From Ascaphus truei (taxonomy: Eukaryota > Chordata > Amphibia > Anura > Ascaphidae), in NCBI GenBank assembly GCA_036426205.1, contig CM071568.1, positions 36,836,980 through 36,900,979 of the forward strand: 64,000 nucleotides of DNA, written 5' to 3'. Positions 52,491-63,660 of the stretch are shown one piece after another. How positions within the stretch are numbered: the stretch's first letter is position 1; each line of letters begins with the position of its first letter. The translations under genes were made by a program, and so were the position numbers. Under the pieces are notes generated by a model, which saw only the letters and a program-made list of their open reading frames with translations, was not told the DNA's origin and did no database searches.

Positions 52491-54512
52491 CTATTCATAT
52501 GCTTCTTTAAGCAAGTGTGTCTTAAGGTGGGTCTTAAAGGTGGATACAGAGGGTGCTAGTCGGGTACTGAGGGGAAGGGCATTCCAGAGGTGTGGGTCAG
52601 TCAGTGAAAAAGGTTTAAGGTGGGAGAGGGCTTTAGATACAAAAGGGGTAGAAAGAAGACATCCTTGAGAAGAACGCAAGAGTCTGGATGGTGCATAACG
52701 AGAAATTAGGGATGAGATGTAAGGAGGGGCAGAAGAATGTAAAACTTTAAAAGTGAGGAGAAGAATGGAGTGTGAGATGCGGGATTTGATCGGAAGCCAG
52801 GAGAGGGATTTCATGAGGGGGATGCTGAGACAGATCTAGGAAAGAGTACAGTGATTCTGGCAGCAGCATTTAGGATAGATTGTAGGTGAGACAGGTGAGA
52901 GGCAGGAAGGCCGGACAGCAGGAGGTTACAGTAATCAAGACAGGAGAGAATGAGGGCCTGAGTCACAGTTTTAGCAGTCGAGCAACAGAGGAAAGGGCGT
53001 ATCTTTGTTATATTGCGGAGGAAAAAGCGACAAGTTTTAGAAATGTTTTGAATGTGAGGGGCGAATGTGAGAGAGGAGTCGAGTGTGACCCCTAGGCAGC
53101 GTGCTTGGGCTACTGGGTGAATGATGGTACTTCCAACAGTAATGTGGAAGGAGGTAGCAGGGCCAGGTTTGGGAGGAAGTATGAGGAGCTCTGTTTTAGC
53201 CATGTTGAGTTTAAGGCGTCGGAGGGCCATCCAGGATGATATAGCAGAGAGACATTCAGAAACTTTGGTTTGTACAGCAGGTGTAAGGTCAGGTGTTGAA
53301 AAGTATATTTGTGTGTCGTCAGCATAGAGGTGATAATTAAACCCAGAAGATGTTATTAGGTCACCTAGAGAGTGTGTGTACAGAGAAAAGAGAAGAGGTC
53401 CCAGGACAGAGCCCTGGGTACCCCCACAGAGAGATCAATAGAGGAGGAGGAGGTGTTAGCAAAAGAGACACTGAAAGTACGATGGGAGAGGTAGGATGAG
53501 AACCAGGATAGAGCTTTGTTCCGAATACCAAGAGTATGGAGAATGTGGAGGAGAAGAGGGTGGTCCACTGTGCCAAATGCTGCAGAGAGGTTGAGTAATA
53601 TGAGCAGAGTGTAATGACCTCTGTCTTTGGCAGCATGGAGGTCGTCAGTTATTTTAGTGAGGGCTGTTTTGGTGGAGTGAGCAGTGCGGAAGCCAGATTG
53701 TAGAGGGTCTAGGAGAGAATAGGTGTTGAGAAAATGGAGCAAGCGAGAGAATACAAGACGTTCAAGGAGTTTAGAGGCAAAAGGCAGGAGGGAGACAGGT
53801 CGATAGTTAGAAAGACAGGTAGGGTCAAGCTTGCTGTTTTTGAGTAATGGTATGACTGTTGCATGTTTGAAGGGGGATGGAAAGGTTCCAGAGCAGAGGG
53901 AGGAGTTAAAAATGTGTGTGAGCGTATAGGGATTATAGAAGGAGCAAGAGGTTTTAGGAGATGGGAGGGAATGGGGTCAAGAGGGCAAGTGGTAGAGGGA
54001 GAAGAGGCGATCAACAGCGACACATCCTCCTCTGAGACAGTGGATAAAGAGTCAAGGAAGGCAGGAGGAGAGTTAGGAAGAGGTGTAGGATGGGAGGAAG
54101 AAACAGAGGGCATGTTCTGCCGTATGGATTCCACCTTTTCCTTAAAATAGTCAGCAAAGTCCTGAGCGGAGATGGAAGAAGGAGAGGCAGCTGAGGGTGG
54201 TTTGAGTAGAATATCAAAGACAGAGAACAGTCGGTGTGGGTTAGACTTGTGCATGTTGATTAGTGAAGAAAAGTAGGCTTGTTTAGCTTGCGAGAGGGCA
54301 GAGTTGAAACAGGATAGCATAAATGTGTAGTGAAAGAAGTCTGCGAGAGTGTGAGACTTCTTCCAGAGGCGTTCAGAGGAACGAGTGGAGGAACGCAGCA
54401 TGCGCGTGTGGGAATTTAGCCAGGGTCTAGGGTTAGAAGGGCGAGTGCGGCAGAGAGAAAGCGGGGCATGTAGATCAAGAGACGAGGACAAGACAGAGTT
54501 GTAGTTCCTCAC
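52491..54512 (-). pseudogene. L2 ORF2 reverse transcriptase, frameshifted, motif A lost
   Basis: The pieces in order on the minus strand are 54512-53709 (MRNYNSVLSSSLDLHAPLSL; then FADYFKEKVESIRQN and [13 protein letters not shown]), 53742-53365, 53230-52811 ([20 protein letters not shown]) and 52814-52491 (SLSWLPIKSRISHSILLLTF...FKTHLKTHLLKEAYE). Motif A reads [14 protein letters not shown] here, so the catalytic Asp and the second Asp are both changed relative to copy B. YADD of motif C is still encoded near 53330. Multiple frameshifts make it inactive. Confidence 0.85.
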
Positions 54513-54581
54513 CAGGGTGTCAGGGTCTGTAGCAGAGCTGAGAGAGGAGAGGGAGGAGCTTAAAGTGGACTCAAAGTCAGG

Positions 54582-55097
54582 TTAGTGAATAGAGTGCAGG
54601 TTTCTGCAGAACCGGGGGGTAGATGGAGGTGGAGAAGGGGAGAAGCGAGATAGAGAGAATGAGATGAGGTGATGGTCAGAGAGAGGAAAAGGGGAAATGG
54701 AGAAATCAGAGAGAGAGGAGTTTTTAGTGAAAACCAGGTCTAAGTAGTGGCCATCCTTGTGGGTGCTGGCTGCAGACCACTGTTGAAGGCCAAAAGAAGA
54801 AGTTAGAGAAAGAAAGCGGGAAGCCCACAAGAGAGAGGGGTCATCAATGTGGCAATTGAAGTCCCCAAGGAGAAGAACAGGGGAGTCTGAGGAGAGAAAG
54901 AAAGAGAGCCAGGATTCAAAGTGAGAGAGTAAGGCAGAAGGGGGATGAGTAGAGGTAGGTGGGCGATAGATGACCGCCTCATGGACACGGAGAGGAGAGA
55001 AGATCTGGACAGTGTGAGCCTCAAAGGAGGGAGAAGGAAGAGAGGGGGGAATAGGAAGGGTTCGGTAACGGCAGAGAGGGGAGAGCAAGAGCCCCAC
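54582..55097 (-). pseudogene. L2 apurinic-type endonuclease, N-terminally truncated
   Basis: The 171-codon frame shows VIYRPPTSTHPPSALLSHFE, VLLLGDFNCHIDDPSLLW, HKDGHYLDLVFTKN and PLSDHHLISFSLS. The GDFN and SDHH motifs are the catalytic Asp/Asn and Asp/His of the APE-type nuclease that nicks target DNA. The N-terminal Asn and Glu motifs are missing because the insertion is 5'-truncated. It is separated from the reverse transcriptase frame by a frameshift near 54540. Confidence 0.85.
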
Positions 55098-55140
55098 GCC
55101 TCCACCCCTGCCATCAGGGCGCCTCCACCCCTGCCATCTT

Positions 55141-56107
55141 TTCCTGAGTTAACCTTTTGAAAATGGTATTTCTTAACCATATAAAAAAGTAAAAGCAGAG
55201 AAGTAACAATCTGTATCACAGATGTAGCTGGAGTCATGGTTCGACTCTGGGGAAGATGCAGTCGCGGCTGCTTGATAGGCAGAAATCCCAGTGACTGCAG
55301 TTTGCCTGGTAAACCATGACTGAAGATATTCCTGCGCACAGGACTAACTTGGGTTATATCTTTTGAATAGCAGGCATTACTGCAACCACTAGAGTGGATC
55401 GTCGGATGCACTAGCGCAGTAGCCTCAACCTTTTTTTACACATGACTAGTACAATTACAAAGACACTTTGCTGCGCGTTGCTTGTGTCCCGCTGCAATGT
55501 GCCAGCACGAGCAGTAAATTCTGCTACATATGTTGCTAATCAAACACTGTGTTCCATTTACAATTGGGGAACATAACCATATAAATATATAGTAGGTCAT
55601 ATAAGTAGCAGTTAATCTAAAATAAAGGGACCCTTAACTTTATGACCTATTGAGTACACATGTTACTTAATTATTCCATGCTGCTTAATTCAGAAACCCA
55701 TTTTTTTTTCTTTTATCTTTCAAATCTTTTTTTCCTGTGCTATGAATTTATGGGTTGGTTTATTCATGCCATCGCTGACATATCGAATATTAAAAAATAT
55801 TTTGGGGGGAATAAAATGGCTAGCATAGATTTCCATGGAAATAAAGCCAAGATCAATCGGAAAATGCTCAGAACTCTTTCATCTTGTGAATTATTAAAAA
55901 AAAATATGCTTGAGGATCAAATTCCTAAAGGATTTTGGAGTGGATTTCTGTGTTACGACGAGGTTCTATTTAGAAACAGTGTTCTGCACTTGTACCACAT
56001 TGTCCTCACACAGTACCACATCTACATTTCTCTATTTGTGCTTTACATGCTTTCTTATGATTGCCAAATCTCCTATCCAAATATTTAAAACGTTCCTTGA
56101 GATTAAG
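55141..56107. other. Unassigned DNA
   Basis: Moderate GC to about 55430, then AT-rich. The 142-codon plus frame at 55660-56088 is Phe/Leu/Tyr-rich by composition and has no known motif. Confidence 0.4.
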
Positions 56108-56110
56108 GGG

Positions 56111-56430
56111 GCTATGCACTAAGCAGTGATAAGTCGTTTTAAGAGCTAAAAGTGCTTTTAGAACGTGAAGTTCCGCCGAGCGCTATGCACTAAGCCGCGC
56201 AAACAGGCACTTTGCGCTCTAAAACGGGCTTTTTCTTGGAATTGTTTCTAAGTCCAACTTTGCTCGTACGATCAGCTGTTTGCGCTGAATCCTGCCCTTC
56301 AGCGGGATTCACTAAGCAACGCAAACTGATCGTACGTGAAAGTTGCGCTGAATAAAGCTCACCAGCTAAAGGCAGGTGAGAAAAAAAGCTGGCCTTAGAA
56401 AAAAATCTTTGTTTACCTTTTTGCAGGCGC
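56111..56430. mobile_element. Harbinger-type MITE end with internal inverted repeats
   Basis: After TAA it begins GGGGGCTATGCACTAAGCAG. GCGCTATGCACTAAGC recurs at about 56180, and GGGATTCACTAAGC follows near 56302. GATCGTACG and CGTACGATC form inverted pairs (56265, 56328). The right end was not found; the GC-rich repeat fragment follows. Confidence 0.45.
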
Positions 56431-56735
56431 AAAACCAATACAACAGGCCGGCGGGTGTCCCCGGCTGACCCTGCAGGGGTCCCCGAGGGAGTCTGGGGGT
56501 CGCGCGGGTGTCCCCAGGTGACCCCACGGCCGTCCCGGGGTCCCCGCAGGAGTTCCGGGGTACCCGCGGGCCTGCGGTACCAATGTTGTGCCAACAAAAA
56601 TACTAAACAATATTTCTAACTAAATACACCCCCTAACACATACAGTACAATAATGTGCAAAATAACTATTATCCAGATATGGATAATAGATTATTTGCCC
56701 ATTATTAAACACTGCATTAGCATATCTAAATAAAG
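56430..56735. repeat. GC-rich repeat family, partial copy 3
   Basis: GGGGTCCCCGCAGGAGTTCC and CCTGCGGTACCAAT are followed by CCCCCTAACACATACAGTAC, ATAACTATTATCCAGATA and CATTATTAAACAC. This matches the 3' part of the copies at 5755 and 9470 and the fragment at 9230. Confidence 0.6.
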
Positions 56736-58168
56736 TCAATAAAAACAGTATCCAGCTAATCCAATCAATACAAGCAGTAACAATATCAACAATTATTTAA
56801 TTAAACCACTAGCCAATCAAACCAATTAATTACAACAACATTAATGAATGTAAACATTAAAAGACAAATAAATACATTCAAACAATCTCTGAAAGAACCA
56901 TAAAACGCATTAGCTAACATAATACAACATTAACTACAAACGAACACCAATCGCAAACATTGTATTACATTAGGCATGCAAAAAAAACCAATGACATCCA
57001 CATAAGAAACTTACATTAAAAAAACCAACAGCAATACCAAGCCAGAAATGCCCCCCAAATATTGTAATAATAATGTATTAATCTGTACCCTAAAGTGGTA
57101 CACATTAATATATTATCAGTCAATGTGCCTCCCCCAAAAAATCAAAAATCACATCCATTGAAAAAACCTGTAAAAAGAGACATTTACAAACATTGAATAT
57201 ATTACTTACCATTAGAAGCGGTGGCCCTCCGACTCCCGGGGAAACAGGAAGCTCACGTACCTTGAAGGCCTCCAACAGCATCCGATGCCATCCGCCATGA
57301 AGATCCGGCTCAGGTACCCCAATCTTCTTTTTTCTTTCTTTAATCACCTTCTTCTATCTTCATCTGTCACCATTTCTTGTTCTTCTTTATCTTCTTTCTT
57401 CATCTGTCAATCCAAAATACCCCATGTTAAATCCCAGCCGATGCTGTCTCGTCGGCTTCTTGGGCTCAAATGAGGCGTCACGGCCTTAAATATGGCTTGT
57501 GACGTCACATTTACCTTCAAAATGGTTAACAGCCACCTGATTGGCTGTTCAAACCATGTTCCGACTTTTTTTTTTTTTTTGCAGTGACGTCACTTAAAGG
57601 GAATGATGCCAGCCAATCAGAATGGCTGTGCTTCATTTGCCCCTAAATGTCTAATGCTTCCTTATCCCTAGCTGTCTCCTGTGCCAGTCCAGACAGTTAA
57701 AAGAATGACCTAGATTCACTAATCTTTGTTAAATCAGTGATCATTTTCTTTGTTATGAAATTAATTAGCACCATAATCACTAAGAATTAGATAAGAAGGA
57801 TAACCACTTCTAAACTGTCTAACAGGGCTGTAGGTCATTGAACATAATGTAACAAAATAAACCATATAAAGGACATTTAAAACAATCATTACAATACAAA
57901 TCAAGTGGTCAATAAATCCATCAGTGCAAGTGAGGCTACTTAGAATATCTTATAAACGCCAATCCAGTGGTCTGTGTGAATGACAAAATGTGCCAATTAT
58001 TAGAATAGTATCAACATCTCGGCCCTACAAGTTGTGGTCCGACCGTAGAGTGCCATTTACTTCTCTTTTCTACAGTGATATTCTTCTACATTTGTGGGAG
58101 AATTAGCACCTGTGGCAGGATCCAGGATTTGCGAGTGCCCCTTTTACCTCCAACTATTAATATATTAA
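56736..58168. other. Unassigned AT-rich DNA
   Basis: A GATCCGGCTCAGG... patch at 57220-57320 and a CTTCTTTATCTTC-like pyrimidine patch at 57320-57410 are visible. It may be the remaining interior of the element that starts at 56111, but no right end is recognised. Confidence 0.35.
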
Positions 58169-58649
58169 GGGCCTCATGCAGAGAGCATAGAATTTTAAAA
58201 TTGGCGAATTTCATAAAAAGTAGCTTTTTTGGAGAGTTTTATTCTCCATATGCAGAAAAGTGCGAATTCTGCTATGTTTAACATGGATGCGTGTGGCGAG
58301 TTTAAATTGGCGAGATGCGCGCTTCAGAAACGTGTAAAAACAAATTCGCGCCTTTTTTTTCCCCTTTACTATAGGCGGCGAGCGCCATCTATTCCTGGCG
58401 CGGCAAAAATGCGAGAATCGCGCCATTTTCTTGGCGCGAACAGCCGCTACATGCCGTTCGCACCTCTCTGCATTCGGAGAGTTTTAAAAATGGCGAGATG
58501 GAGGTTCTCGCCAGCCGCGAGGCGAGTTTTAGCAATAGAAAAACCAAAATGGCGCGTTTTTCGAAACTCGCCATTTTATGCCGGTTTCTGCGCGAAATTG
58601 AACAAAAAATGGCGAATTTCGAAATAACGATGCTCTCTGCATGAGGCCC
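58169..58649. mobile_element. PIF/Harbinger-type palindromic MITE, 481 bp
   Basis: GGGCCTCATGCAGAGAGCAT at the left is the exact complement of ATGCTCTCTGCATGAGGCCC at the right. TAA flanks both ends (58166-58168 and 58650-58652). The interior repeats GGCGA(A/G) and TCGCC in both directions, so most of the element can fold on itself. The 3-bp TAA duplication fits PIF/Harbinger. Confidence 0.85.
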
Positions 58650-58652
58650 TAA

Positions 58653-59544
58653 AGCAGCAATCCCAAACTCATTTTTATTTTATGATTGGAACCAAGAGGT
58701 CTATAACATTTTACATCACTATTAATCTCATTGATTTACCAGGTTTTTTTTTTTCCATTATATGTATTAACTACATATACAGTATTGGTCTGGAATGTGC
58801 AAGGCTAAATACATGGATTTTTGCATTTAAACTGTAATGGTTAGCAATATCCCACACATAGACATAAACATTTTTTACAAGTTGTGGTTGTCAGCAGTTT
58901 TGGATGTTTTTATCATCAGATGCTTAAATCTTAGTTCCAACTGCAACAAGAATTGTTGTGATTTATTTCTGTTACAAATGCATAGAAATAATTCACCCTT
59001 TTTGGTGAATCGATTTTCTGAACTATTGAAGCTACCTCTGGCATGTGTAATTAATAATATGGCATGTCAGATGCTATTTTATATTTTATGTTTCTTTTAG
59101 CTCAGGGCATGAGTAAATTTAACCTGTGCTGATATGGCCTAAAAATAAGATACATTTTTTTGAAGGCGTACTTTCTGACTGCAACATACTGTATTCATAT
59201 AAAACTAATAGGGCAGAATTTATTAAAACTTTGCAGAGATAGTAACATATTTTACCACCCAGCAGTTTACAGCCACTAGTGTGTTTTAATTTTGAGGGTA
59301 TATTTTAATTAAATGGTTATATTTATTTACTTACAGAATGCTGATTATTTTTGATGCTTTACTTTGCAATATTATACACTGATGTACTTTTAATACTATG
59401 CTAAAAGTTTAAACTTGTATCTTTTTTCTTAGACTTCTAGCTAGCGTAAACCAGTTAAACCTGCAGGTAGATATACAGTATGGGTAAGTAAAGGAGTGTG
59501 TCACTGTGAAGAGACCATTTATACACTTATTCCTATAAATACTG
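58653..59544. other. Unassigned AT-rich DNA
   Basis: No recognised feature. Confidence 0.4.
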
Positions 59545-60368
59545 TGTAACGGTATTTCTGGCCCGGTCTGACCCACCCAATCTCACATTGGCCCCTGTGG
59601 TCTAACCGGACCCCATTACAGTGTGGATATGTCATAGGGCTGCACCTGCTGGCTACAGGACTCCTGAGTCTCCGCTGATGTGTGTGGGGAGAACCCGTCA
59701 GACAGCAGCTGAGGTAGTGTGCTGAGTCTCACCTAGTTACAGTGCAGCGCCTCCACCTCACCAGGGTCCCTGCGTCCGCATGGGATGATCCTGGCGAGGA
59801 ACTCCTCCGTGGTGCTCCTCTCTGTACACTCATTCCAGATAGATACACGAGAGGGTTTTCGGCTGAACTCATCTTTATTGACACGGCAGGGCAACTGCCC
59901 TCCACAAGGAGTATCTTCAGCCGCTCATCTCGCCAGTGCTCCCTTTAGTTAGGTATGTCACCCAGATCAGGGATTCACTATTCCCGCAGGAATCACTGTC
60001 TGTGTCCGGTCCCTGGACACAGCCTCCCATGGAGTTACTACAACATAACTGACACTCTGATAGAACTTTAACTCTCTTCCTCAGCTCTGACAAGAGCTTT
60101 CCAGCACAAACTCAGCAACCAACTATTTGCAACTCCACATCAACTAACAACTCTCTTTAGAACACAGTGCTGTCTTATGTAAGCTTCTGAGGCTGACACA
60201 TCTCTGACATCACTAACCATGGGTCAGAGCATGTGACCAGTCCCAGCCTACACAGAGCACCCCACCAGGGTGTGAGGGAAAACCTCCATGATATGCTGGC
60301 ATGCCCACACTACCAGGCCTTACTGCCAGCAGGAGAGATGACTGTAGGCATTTTACATGACCGCTACA
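59545..60368 (-). repeat. LTR of a minus-strand LTR element (3' LTR), 824 bp
   Basis: The plus strand starts TGTAACGGTATTTC and ends GACCGCTACA. The first ~340 bp recur at 63661-64000. The right border is inferred from the adjoining polypurine tract. On the minus strand the LTR has TGTAGCGG...CCGTTACA ends. It shares phrases (CACCTGCTGGC(T/A)ACAGGA) with the solo LTR at 31179. Confidence 0.8.
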
Positions 60369-60380
60369 TTCTCCCCCTGG
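60369..60380 (-). promoter_or_regulatory. Polypurine tract of the minus-strand LTR element
   Basis: The minus strand reads CCAGGGGGAGAA directly before the LTR start TGTAGCGG. Confidence 0.7.
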
Positions 60381-63300
60381 TGAATCCCATCGTCCTCGCT
60401 GGACCTAAATTTGCATACCTTTTCCAGGAAGCACTGCAACAGAAAACATAATTAACATCACAACAAATTTTTCATAATGCGTACATGAATACAGTACATA
60501 TCCCATCATAAACATTACAGATACATCCTAACTAGATGTATAAAACCAGGGTTACTCCCTTATGGAGTATCCATTAGTGGTACTACCATACCCTCTTACG
60601 GTGGCTTGCGCACAGCATGGTCCACGGGCTTAAGAAGCAATGCTTGTAACCCTCTGTGCGACACTTCTCATGTAACCGCCAGGATCCCAATCTTTTTCCC
60701 TGATCCTGCCTCCTCATCAGTTGCCATATCCCTATCCTCACCAGTGGAACCCATTTTAAACCAAATTTTCCTTCCATGAGGGGTAGGGACATACAGGTAC
60801 TCCAACTGTGGGCGCTTTTGTGTACTTAGCTAATAGCCCTCTCGGCCCGGCTGCTCCTGTTGTTAACTCGGCATTCCCTGCCTTCCTGGCAACACCAGAC
60901 AGGGCTCGTCTGTGTCCACGGGGTCAGATAATATCCCAGGCCCATAGGCTCTATATTATGCTGACCTATCTGAAACCATCGTTCCTGCTCTTCCTCTTCT
61001 TCTGCGCAGTGTGTAAACTGTCCTACTGCCCACCATCGGATCTCCTTACGTTCCTCAGACCCCCATCTAGTGAGTCCCCCTCCTCTGTATTCCCCCAAGA
61101 AGATATCCGCGGTTCTTTCCGAGCGAGGCTTGGACCATCTCGTGTTTCGGGGGCCTCACCAGAAGGTATATCCTCCTCATCGGCCCACCCACGGGACTTA
61201 GATACCTGTCCCAATTGTCCTCCTTCCCTTGAGCCCTCCCCGGAATCAAACTGCTCAGTCTTTCCCCAGTCGTTCTCACAACACCCAAAGATCCTCCGAC
61301 ACCCCCAAACTGGATGATGATCCCCGGAAACGGGACTGGGACAGGGGCATTAGTTAGGGCGTGGGGTTGGGCATAGGGACAGGGGAATGGGCACCCGCGT
61401 GTGTTCCGAACCCGCTCTCTGGCTTCGGATAGTCCCGTATCATTGTGGCGACGTGCCGCTGGTTGGGCCTCACCCGTCTCAGCTCTCCTCGCAGCCTGCC
61501 AGCTCTGTGTTGACACATGTGATCGGGAAGCACTGCCGATCGCCGAGGCGTTGTGGTTCTCCTCTGGTCGTTCCGCTACTTCGCCGGAAGTGACGTCATC
61601 ACCGGAACCGATACTCCGCCATCTTGCGATGGATCCCAAGCGGGATCTCTTCTCACAACGACATCCGCCGCCGGAAGTGAGGGTTTGCTTTCGCTCTGCC
61701 GGCCTGGGCTAGGCCTTCTCCGCCGTTGCCACCACCGGCGCCTGGGAAGGGTAAGGATGCATCTCACCGTCCGTCGGCTCGGGATGGAATCCTCTCCTCC
61801 TTCCGCGCTGCAAGTCACCACGGCCGTGGGACTCCGCCTCTCGGGTTGGTTCTGCACCGGCGACACGAGACCCGCTCCGCCGCGACACAGGTAAGTGCCG
61901 GTCCTTTCCAGCACCGCTGTAGTGGTCCGCCGGTAGGCGCCTCACCACCGTCGTTAGGATCGCTTGTTCCTCTTTCGAGGAGCCGAACTCCGACTCGGGG
62001 AGTGGCACTGCCCGCAGGGGACCGACGGTGAGGTTCCGGATTCTCACCGCAGTTGTAGACCCCTCTCTCTTCAGGCTCCGTTCTGATCATTAGGAGCGAT
62101 CCCCATTCTCGGGATCAACTGGTTCGGTGCAGGCCGCACAGCGGGGCTTCAGCGTCAGCATGGCTGTGTCCGCCCCACGCCTTTACTACCAGGGAGCCTC
62201 CTGCAATAAATAGGGATATACCCAATGTCATCTCGCTCTTTGTTGTGCTGGTTACGGGAGACACTTTGACACAATGGTCTCTCCTGTTCACCAGCTCGCA
62301 ACTGTGTGACAGGAAGCTCACACCCAGCTCCTCCCTCAGACAACTCGATCACAAAAGTACACCTCACCTCAGTGGTCCTTAACACAATCCTGGTGGTCGC
62401 GGTCTGCGTTTTCGCGCCAGTTTTCCTCAGAGCTGGAGTCTTTTCCCGCGGCTAGTTCCCGCCTTCTCCTTGCAGCAGCTTTTGTGCAAGGTACCCTCTT
62501 TTTTGTAAATCACCTCCGCGGCCGGAACTACTTTTGTAGTGGCGCCGTCTGGATATCAGTCCCTGGGCCAGTGGGTGCATCCCACAGGCCCTATTGAAAG
62601 TCACTCCCCTGGTAGAAATCAGGGGAGGGTCCCATAACTCAACGGTTGACTCAGCACAGGGGCTGAATTAGTCACTGTCATCCCGGCGCACATAGACTTT
62701 CGCGCCATGCCCCCCATCAGCGGGGGGGCTCTGCTGTTCGCGCCATTCCCGGCCAGCTCTGTGCAGTCCTGCAGCAAGCCATTTTTTCTGCGCCCTGGCC
62801 CATGCGGTTTCCCTACAAGCGGAAACCGCATTTGGTTTACTTTTGAGCCCAAAAAGTCCATCTGTTGCTCTCCTCACGGGGTTCTCCCCCAATTATAACA
62901 ATTTCTCACACTCTTCAAGGGTGGCCCCCTCGCTGTCCCAGGCAGGATAAAAACGGGGCAGCCACGGCCTTTGCTCCGCTCCAGAGCAAACCCTTAAGGA
63001 CAATTCAGCGACAGTCTGCTCTTCAGTGGGTTGCACGCCACGGGTTGCCCTCCCCATCAGCCTCTGTCCGCCATTTTACGTTCTCCGCGCCACGCAGATC
63101 TCCACTCTCTATAACAGTTGTGTCGTACATGAGGCTCCCACTCTGCGGGGCAGCCACCACCACGGTACATAAAGATTAGCTCAGATGCACCACCACATGT
63201 GTACCTTATCTAGTGTGACCAGTGTTGCACTACCTCAGGCTGGCTCACTCTCTCAGTCGGCTGCTGTGACTCCTCCTCCCAGTCGGTGTCCCTACGGTGA

Positions 63301-63638
63301 GTGTCTGGAAGGTAGGTACTTGGCTGGCTCTGCATGCAGTACTTGGGGCGGTCTACCTGTCTTGGTCGCCTAGCGAGACCCTTCCAGGACTCCTGACAAG
63401 GTTAACAGGCTGTCCCTTCTGGCATCCTACCAACTAGCACTGCCTCAAGGTGACTCGGTCAGCTATAGCCCGCTCCAGACCCCTCCTCCCTTCAGGCCCC
63501 TAGGTTGTCCCTGCGAACTGACAATATCCCGTCAGCCCCCTGACCACCCCTAGGTCGTTCTACGCAGCACAAAGTGGCCAGCAGACAACTCCCTGTTCCA
63601 AGTGACCTAGCTAAAAGCCTGTCCTGTTGACGGATCTG
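60381..63638 (-). mobile_element. Interior of a non-autonomous LTR element (LARD-like)
   Basis: About 3.3 kb of GC-rich sequence lie between the LTRs. I searched both strands for Gag zinc knuckles, DTGS protease, reverse transcriptase YxDD and integrase motifs and found none. The longest minus frame (61639-61067, 190 codons) is Arg/Gly/Ser/Pro-rich with no recognised domain, and frames on the opposite strand are as long. I therefore read it as a large non-coding passenger that would rely on a related autonomous Gypsy element. It may alternatively be a captured genomic segment, for example a CpG-rich promoter (61560-62060 is CpG-dense). Confidence 0.6.
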
Positions 63639-63660
63639 ATCTCAGCAGCTCGCCTCCAAA
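63639..63660 (-). promoter_or_regulatory. Primer-binding position of the minus-strand LTR element
   Basis: The minus strand reads TTTGGAGGCG, AG, CTGCTGAGAT directly after the LTR end. It is the same motif as at 46121 and 24587 with a 2-base insertion. Confidence 0.6.

Larger units (their letters stand above)
52199..55140 (-). mobile_element. L2 LINE, copy C, with endonuclease part
   Basis: The 3' end with TTGTATTGTATG is at 52199. The element runs through the reverse transcriptase into part of the endonuclease and is 5'-truncated near 55100-55140, where a CGCCTCCACCCCTGCCATC phrase is duplicated. It is closely similar to copy B (36505-38690) over their shared length, differing by scattered substitutions and indels. 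Confidence 0.85.

Noticed and set aside
61067..61639. 190-codon minus-strand frame in the LTR element interior, considered as Gag
   Set aside because: There is no capsid pattern and no zinc knuckle, and plus-strand frames of similar length cover the same CpG-rich DNA.
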